Below are positions 60,252 through 64,000 of a stretch of 64,000 nt of DNA, in pieces. Within the stretch, counting starts at the first letter, position 1, and each line of letters starts with the position of its first letter. A model generated the notes under the pieces. That model had not been told where the DNA came from, made no database searches, and was given only the letters and a program-made list of their open reading frames with translations. This stretch comes from G965240465 sp965249525 (GTDB lineage Bacteria > SAR324 > JACQKK01), in assembly GCA_965249525.1 (NCBI GenBank), contig OZ252237.1, positions 1,116,001 through 1,180,000 of the forward strand. Reading direction: 5' to 3'. Made by a program: the position numbers and the translations under genes.

Positions 60252-60947
60252 ATGAAATCTCTCGCTGTACCCATTTGCTTTATATGGCTGCCCCTGGCAG
60301 CCCTGCTGCTGCCCCCAACCGCAGCTGCCCAGTCTTCCATTCGCCTGGATGATTTCTCCTCACACTACCCCGCACAAACCGCCCCAGAAAACTGGGAGAA
60401 AAAAACCGTAAAACCCTTTGCCACCAGTAAAGGCGAACAATTTCAATTCGTCCACCGAGACAACGATCATTACATCCGCATGGCTACAGGACCCAAAAAT
60501 TTCTTCAGCCTGGGACCCAAATCCACCTTCCAGCCCGCCCAATTCCCCCTCATCCGATGGGAATGGCTGGTCAGATCCTTCCCAGGAGACACCGAAGCCT
60601 ACCAAAGCCAGCGCCGCGACAAAGCTGCTTCACTCTGCCTGTTTGACAACCCCAAAAGTCGCAAAGCATACCGCGCTGTCTGCTATGTGTGGGAACTGGA
60701 CGGTCCCAAAAACACCCCCTCCATACCCCCCTACAATAAACGCACCGCCTTCATCAGCCTGCGCACCCGCAAAGATGACAAGCCCCAGCAATGGAACACA
60801 GAACAACGCAACCTGCTGCAAGACTTCCAACGCATCTGGGGCAAAGCCCCCACCAAGGGACAAATTACCATCTTCGTTGACTCTGACACCTCCAAATCCC
60901 GCGCCGAAGCCCTCTTCCGCAATATCATCCTCTTCAAAGCATCCTAA
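60252..60947 (+). CDS. DUF3047 periplasmic protein
   Basis: 231 aa. Signal peptide to about residue 26 (TAAAQ). Features of DUF3047: LIRWEWLVRSFP, DKAASLCLFDN, AVCYVWELDG and the C-terminal IFVDSDTSKSRAEALFRNI. The family has a jelly-roll-like fold with unknown function. The ATG at 60252 was chosen for the signal peptide. No sign of repeats within it. Confidence 0.8.
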   Translation: MKSLAVPICFIWLPLAALLLPPTAAAQSSIRLDDFSSHYPAQTAPENWEKKTVKPFATSKGEQFQFVHRDNDHYIRMATGPKNFFSLGPKSTFQPAQFPLIRWEWLVRSFPGDTEAYQSQRRDKAASLCLFDNPKSRKAYRAVCYVWELDGPKNTPSIPPYNKRTAFISLRTRKDDKPQQWNTEQRNLLQDFQRIWGKAPTKGQITIFVDSDTSKSRAEALFRNIILFKAS

Positions 60948-61122
60948 GTCTTTCATTAAACCTCGGTTTGCCCGCAAGGCAGGCTGATTGACCATATCCC
61001 CCAGCAAACCACCCTCTGCCTGATGAGGAATCCCTGCTGGCAGCACCCCCCACTCTCGCAAAGAACTTTTGCTGGAAAAAGGGGGGCAAAGGGTATGATT
61101 TTTCCATAACCTTTGGCAGTAG

Positions 61123-61182
61123 CCTGGGCAATCTCCTGGGCAATCTCCTGGGCAACCGCCTGGGCAACCGCCTGGGTGACAG
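61123..61182. repeat. 12-nt tandem array, 5 copies, upstream of mgtE
   Basis: CCTGGGCAATCT twice, CCTGGGCAACCG twice, CCTGGGTGACAG once. It lies 44 bp before the mgtE start; the rest of 60948-61226 has no feature. Confidence 0.92.
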
Positions 61183-61226
61183 TCCTCTGGCAAACAGCAG
61201 GGGGGTGATTCCTTTGAGGGTTTCGC

Positions 61227-62591
61227 ATGAATCAAAGCAGCCAACAAGTTAAGAGGTTGTCGCCGTTGGAGGAACAGCTGCGACTGCTGTTTGCCCAGGG
61301 TCGGCGACGGCAGGTGATGAAATTGCTCAGCCAGGCTGCAGCCCAGGATGTGGCAGATGCGCTGATGGTGCTGGAACACCATGAACGTCAACAAGCGGTA
61401 AAGCTGCTGGTGGAAGAGCAATTGCCGCTGGTGGTGAAATCATTACCGCATCATGGGCGTGCCCGTGTGCTGGAGGTGTTGTCGGAACGGCGGGTGAAGA
61501 AGCTGCTGCCCCAACTGGAATTAGATGATGCAGCCGATGTGCTGGAATTGCTGCCAGAGGGCTTGCAGCAGCGTATTTTAAGGGGGATGCCACACCGCAA
61601 GCGGCGCATGCTGGGGCAGCTGCTGCATTATCCCCAAGACCGAGCCGGGGGGATTATGAATCCCCATGTGTTGCGCATCAATCAACGTCACACAGTACAG
61701 CAGGCTGTGGCCACCATACGTGCCTATCTGCGTTTCACCAATATGGAAGGATTTTACAATGTATTCGTGGTGGATGCAGAAGGTCGCTTGAAGGGGCAGA
61801 TTCCCGCCTGGCGCCTGATACTGGCATCGCAGCAAGCCCCAGTGACCGAATTGATGCGCCCCTGTCTGGTGAGTGTACATCCCTATGTGCATCAGCAGGA
61901 GGTGGCGCGCTTGGCAGTGCGGCACCGCTTGGTCAGTGTACCAGTGCTCAATCAGGAGGGGCAGTTGATTGGGCGGGTGACCATTGACGACATTGTGGAT
62001 GTGATTCAACGCGAGCATCATGAAGATGTGGGTCATTTGAGTGGTACGGGCAGGGAACAGGTGCATGCTTTATCCTTATGGGAGACCTTGCGTACGCGCA
62101 TGCCTTGGTTGTGGGTGGCTTTGGCGGGGGAGTTTGCCTTGGCGATGTTCATGCAGCGCAACGGAGTGGTGCTGGAACGGACACCACAGCTGGCGTTTTT
62201 TATTCCCTTGGTGATGGCCATGGGGGGCAATGCTGGGGTGCAGTCAGCCAGCTTGGTGCTGCGGGGTTTAGCCAGTGGGGAAATTCGTTTGCGGGATTTT
62301 TGGCGTCGGATGCAGCGGGAGCTGCTGGTGGCAGGCAGCCTAGGCACGGTGCTGGCCCTCATGATTGCCCTGGCTGCTGGCGGTTTGACCGCAGGCATCC
62401 GCCTGGGGGCAGCGGTGGGACTGGCTGCCTGGGTCAACATCTTTTTCTCTACCTTGTTTGGTACAGCCATCCCGCTGCTTTTGCAAAAGCTGGGCAAAGA
62501 CCCCGCCCTGGCCACAGGACCGTTTATTACCACCCTGAATGACATCCTGGGCGTTGCCATCTACTTGGGCATTGCGCTATGGTTGCTGTGA
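61227..62591 (+). CDS. mgtE: Magnesium transporter MgtE
   Basis: 454 aa. MgtE-N helical domain (about 20-135: EQLRLLFAQ, DDAADVLELLP), tandem CBS domains (about 140-265: RAGGIMNPHVLRI, VTELMRPCLVSVHPYVHQQEVA, LIGRVTIDDIVDV), then a five-helix pore (about 290-454) with PLVMAMGGNAGVQSASLVLRGLASG and KDPALATGPFITTLNDILGVAIY, the channel-lining signature. The last 46 bp (about 15 codons) are duplicated at 63582-63627. No M-box riboswitch seen. Confidence 0.96.
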   Translation: MNQSSQQVKRLSPLEEQLRLLFAQGRRRQVMKLLSQAAAQDVADALMVLEHHERQQAVKLLVEEQLPLVVKSLPHHGRARVLEVLSERRVKKLLPQLELDDAADVLELLPEGLQQRILRGMPHRKRRMLGQLLHYPQDRAGGIMNPHVLRINQRHTVQQAVATIRAYLRFTNMEGFYNVFVVDAEGRLKGQIPAWRLILASQQAPVTELMRPCLVSVHPYVHQQEVARLAVRHRLVSVPVLNQEGQLIGRVTIDDIVDVIQREHHEDVGHLSGTGREQVHALSLWETLRTRMPWLWVALAGEFALAMFMQRNGVVLERTPQLAFFIPLVMAMGGNAGVQSASLVLRGLASGEIRLRDFWRRMQRELLVAGSLGTVLALMIALAAGGLTAGIRLGAAVGLAAWVNIFFSTLFGTAIPLLLQKLGKDPALATGPFITTLNDILGVAIYLGIALWLL

Positions 62592-63686
62592 CCTGCACCG
62601 TCACACCCAACCATCTAGGAGGCAGTCATGGTGGAACCCACCAAAAGCAAAAAGATTGAACTGTTTCTAATAGATGGCACTGCCAACGGAACTATAATTG
62701 CTCTTGGAGAAAAATGCCAATTCATCACTGCCCCAAGAGACACTCTTCCCTGGTCGTCAGAAGACGAAACTTACCAGCCATACATAAACAAAGGAGTTTA
62801 TATTATCAAAGGCGAAGAAAAACTGTATGTAGGACAGAGTAAGAATATCCACACCCGAATTCTCCAACATAGAAGAGAAAAAGATTGGGAGTGGCAGCGT
62901 TGCTGTGCTCTCACTTGCAATCACGATTGGTTTGGAGCTGAAGAGATAGATTACTTGGAAGAACGCCTTATTAAATTGGCTCAAATAGATCCCGATGGAA
63001 GAAAACTAGAAACAGATATGCGTCATACACCCGCTTCTGTCCATCTTAAGAATAAAGACAAAAAATTTGCAGATGAAATTTTACAGGAAGCCTTGCTGGT
63101 ATTTCCCTTGCTGGGGTTTGACTTTTTCTATGACAGCAGCAATGCTGCCAAAGATGTCAGCATTCCCATTTTTAAGATAGAACAAGGGAAAATAACCGCA
63201 AGCGTCCGACTGCAAGACGACAAATGGGTGGTGCTAAAAGATTCTCTCGGCAGACTTGAATTCACCCCCTCTTGGAAAACGCACTCTCTGGGCTACTATA
63301 AACAGAGAGAACGTTTGAAAGAAAATGGCATCTTGCAGCCACAAGGAGACATGTTGGTATTTACCCAAGACACCCCCTTTGACAGTTCCTCCGCAGCAGC
63401 ATCGGTTATTTATGGAATAGCGCAGAATGGCTACAAAATATGGAGAGTCCCAGAGGAAGGCAAACGTTACTCCCAGTGGCAGACTTATGGCGAGTGGGAA
63501 GACAGCCGACCAGAATCATGATCATAGTTCTTGATCTTATGCTACGGTGCAGCAGCAGTAAAATCGCAGGATGACGCATAGCCTGGGCGTTGCCATCTAC
63601 TTGGGCATTGCGCTATGGTTGCTGTGACTTGCACCGTCACACCCAACCATCTAGGAGGCAGTCATGATGGAACCCACCAAAAGCAA
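62546..63686. repeat. 1036-bp tandem duplication: mgtE 3' end plus GIY-YIG gene
   Basis: A block of 105 nt at 62546-62650 (mgtE 3' end, spacer, Shine-Dalgarno, first codons of the GIY-YIG gene) recurs at 63582-63686 with two mismatches, offset 1036 nt. The copied mgtE end is noncoding in the second copy. Beyond the start the two proteins have diverged strongly. Confidence 0.93.
62628..63521 (+). CDS. GIY-YIG nuclease family protein with DUF4357, copy 1
   Basis: 297 aa. GIY-YIG core: GVY at 56-58, YVG at 67-69, Arg 77 and Glu near 111, the usual catalytic set. The C-terminal part (about 185-290) resembles DUF4357: VVLKDSLGRLEFTPSW, RERLKENGIL, PFDSSSAAASVIYGIAQNGYKIW. Proteins with this combination occur in many bacteria and phages; role unproven, plausibly DNA restriction or repair. 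Base composition is more AT-rich than its neighbours. Shine-Dalgarno AGGAGG. The same leader is copied before copy 2. Confidence 0.85.
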   Translation: MVEPTKSKKIELFLIDGTANGTIIALGEKCQFITAPRDTLPWSSEDETYQPYINKGVYIIKGEEKLYVGQSKNIHTRILQHRREKDWEWQRCCALTCNHDWFGAEEIDYLEERLIKLAQIDPDGRKLETDMRHTPASVHLKNKDKKFADEILQEALLVFPLLGFDFFYDSSNAAKDVSIPIFKIEQGKITASVRLQDDKWVVLKDSLGRLEFTPSWKTHSLGYYKQRERLKENGILQPQGDMLVFTQDTPFDSSSAAASVIYGIAQNGYKIWRVPEEGKRYSQWQTYGEWEDSRPES

Positions 63687-64000
63687 GACAGTTCAACTGA
63701 CTTTTGAGGAGGGCACGCCCCACGGGATTGTCAATGTCAAGAGCCTCACCTCCCCCTACAATATTATGGCTGCCCCCCGCAACAGCCTGAACCAGCTGCC
63801 AGGCGAAAAAACCTACCAAAAACCAGGGAATTATTTGCTTAAAGGCGAAACAGAGGAGGGTTTAACCTTGTATGTGGGTCAAAGCGATAAGGTGCTCAAG
63901 CGCATCAAGCAACATAAGCGTGAAAGAGAATGGTGGACACACTGCTGCCTGTTGACCTGCAAAAGCGACTGGCTCAATATTTCTCATGCACGCTACCTGG
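63664..64000 (+). CDS. GIY-YIG nuclease family protein, copy 2 (cut by window end)
   Basis: 112 codons visible. N terminus MMEPTKSK as in copy 1, then diverged. GIY-YIG core: GNY at 55-57 in place of GVY, YVG at 70-72, Arg at about 80, CCLLTC matching copy 1's CCALTC. The change in the first motif may weaken activity. The C terminus, including any DUF4357, is outside the window. Confidence 0.82.
   Translation, partial: MMEPTKSKTVQLTFEEGTPHGIVNVKSLTSPYNIMAAPRNSLNQLPGEKTYQKPGNYLLKGETEEGLTLYVGQSDKVLKRIKQHKREREWWTHCCLLTCKSDWLNISHARYL

Noticed and set aside
1..64000. tRNA, rRNA, insertion sequences, prophage or integron genes
   Set aside because: None seen when reading the intergenic regions and gene products; a tRNAscan or ISfinder search would be needed to exclude divergent ones.

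Overview
The window is chromosomal DNA of a Gram-negative bacterium, roughly half GC by eye and densely coded on both strands. The outer-membrane and lipoprotein genes (lgt, a lolC/E homologue, rlpA, an outer-membrane barrel, four lipoproteins), a DksA-like protein and a 6S RNA gene beside zapA all point to Proteobacteria. The F-type ATP synthase genes include two divergent b subunits (b and b') and lack atpB and atpE, an arrangement known from Deltaproteobacteria and their former members. I infer a deltaproteobacterium-like lineage; the window contains no rRNA gene to settle this.

Layout. 1-10.9 kb: rpoC, an orphan TupA-like binding protein, a poly-Gly lipoprotein, dcd, a dksA-like gene, hup, ppiD and hrcA. 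11-21.2 kb: a thermonuclease homologue, a ceramide-glucosyltransferase-like GT, a Spy-like protein, cutA, otsA-otsB (trehalose), comM and two lipoproteins. 21.2-28.2 kb: menF-menD divergent from menB (menaquinone), three tandem DUF805 membrane proteins and thiD. 28.3-33.5 kb: prmC, a CHASE2 adenylate cyclase and lolC/E. 33.5-39.1 kb: prs, purE and purD (purines), a STAS protein, a PduO-type cobalamin adenosyltransferase and lgt. 39.4-45.9 kb: zapA, 6S RNA, a disulfide oxidoreductase, rsmG, an OM barrel, a FecR protein and atpC. 46.2-50.4 kb: a class A PBP, a DUF1554-like lipoprotein and rlpA. 50.4-56.6 kb: the atpF'-F-H-A-G-D operon. 56.8-64 kb: PIN-PhoH, htpX, a small membrane protein, a DUF3047 protein, mgtE and two tandem GIY-YIG/DUF4357 genes, the second cut by the window edge.

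The outstanding property is tandem repetition. About forty short direct-repeat arrays (mostly 11-17 nt units, 2-10 copies) sit at gene boundaries or inside genes, and most have an unrelated unit sequence. Inside coding sequence the unit is always a multiple of three (6, 12, 15, 24 nt). Between genes many are not (11, 13, 14, 16, 17, 20, 43 nt). Arrays expand housekeeping proteins in frame (MenD, LolC/E, RsmG, PBP1A, AtpF, PhoH), carry or replicate start codons (atpD, purD, the GT gene, phoH), and in several cases are copies of the 3' end of the adjacent gene. Two near-identical DUF805 paralogues differ mainly by one 24-bp repeat unit, so the process looks recent. I see no CRISPR, tRNA, rRNA, insertion sequence or prophage.
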